Source: CAWGJF01 sp963822905 (lineage in GTDB: Bacteria; Bacteroidota; Ignavibacteria; Ignavibacteriales; Ignavibacteriaceae). Taken from it: a DNA stretch of 64,000 nucleotides. The position numbers were made by a program, and so were the translations under genes. Below are positions 63,914 through 64,000 of this stretch, piece by piece; position 1 is the stretch's first letter, and each line of letters starts with the position of its first letter. Location of the stretch: positions 496,001 through 560,000 of the forward strand of contig CAWGJF010000002.1 of NCBI GenBank assembly GCA_963822905.1, written 5' to 3'. The notes under the pieces were generated by a model that ran no database searches, was not told where the DNA came from, and was given only the letters and a program-made list of their open reading frames with translations.

Positions 63914-63999
63914 GCACTTTTCTTAACAACGTTAGATTCATTTCTTATTTTTTCCTGAAGCTTTAATAATCCCTCTAACAATGCTTCAGGTCTTGGCGG
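63910..63999 (-). CDS. nuoB: NADH-quinone oxidoreductase subunit B (C-terminal end, truncated by window edge)
   Basis: Only the last 29 residues are in the window: PPRPEALLEGLLKLQEKIRN followed by ESNVVKKSA. The PPRPEALLEGL segment is the conserved end of NuoB, which carries cluster N2. Its stop (TGA) overlaps the nuoC ATG. The operon continues upstream, probably with nuoA, outside the window. Confidence 0.9.
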   Translation of the reverse strand, partial: PPRPEALLEGLLKLQEKIRNESNVVKKSA

Positions 64000-64000
64000 G

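Overview
The window looks like chromosomal DNA from a low-GC member of the Bacteroidota/Chlorobi (FCB) group, most likely an Ignavibacteria-type organism. The evidence is: four secreted proteins end in the type IX secretion (T9SS) sorting tail with the core QNYPNPFNPSTKI or a close variant; a PorV/PorQ-family protein is present; atpD-atpC sits apart from the other ATP synthase genes; a nuo operon lacks nuoEFG; and several upstream regions carry the Bacteroidota promoter element TAnnTTTG. Assignment to Ignavibacteria is an inference from these traits, not from a marker-gene tree. I see no rRNA, tRNA, CRISPR array, insertion sequence or prophage, and no non-coding stretch longer than 300 bases.

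Region 1 (1-12914, + strand) is mainly housekeeping. It holds the end of HPr and enzyme I of the PTS, a bifunctional phosphoglucose/phosphomannose isomerase, and an envelope group: a protease/propeller/Omp85-type barrel protein split by a frameshift, a PQQ-propeller lipoprotein and a PEGA protein. After these come prmC, dtd, an alkaline-phosphatase-superfamily enzyme, a ComEC-type DNA uptake channel and purE.

Region 2 (13142-22230) begins with a T9SS-exported protein. A vanadium-haloperoxidase-like lipoprotein is then paired with a CRTAC1-like FG-GAP/ASPIC protein, followed by a TPR lipoprotein with a DUF58 protein, a convergent glmM, and an endonuclease III-like gene.

Region 3 (22398-28753) is a compact tyrosine/homogentisate catabolic operon: hppD, hmgA, fumarylacetoacetase, a flavin-reductase-like gene and acetoacetyl-CoA synthetase. 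It carries tyrosine breakdown from 4-hydroxyphenylpyruvate to fumarate and acetoacetyl-CoA, but no maleylacetoacetate isomerase gene is visible. A small outer-membrane barrel gene follows. Region 4 (29807-36677) is a self-contained 2-oxoacid dehydrogenase cluster: E3, lipB, fused E1, E2 and lipA, so the enzyme and its lipoylation machinery are made together.

Region 5 (36840-49871) is a seven-gene surface operon. It encodes two large secreted proteins, a lipoprotein, a TonB-dependent receptor, a PorV/PorQ protein, an NHL-repeat lipoprotein and a secreted phospholipase-D-type (HKD) protein with an OB-fold. It is the best candidate for an undescribed extracellular system here, possibly one that processes external nucleic acid, but that function is a hypothesis.

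Region 6 (50026-51856) is atpD-atpC behind a clear Bacteroidota promoter. Region 7 (51911-64000, - strand) holds a Lon-N-domain protein, an Rrf2 / small orphan / A-type Fe-S carrier / superoxide dismutase operon, and a complex I operon nuoBCDHIJKLMN. The superoxide dismutase has two well-spaced ribosome-binding sites at two starts, one of which adds a twin-arginine-like leader.
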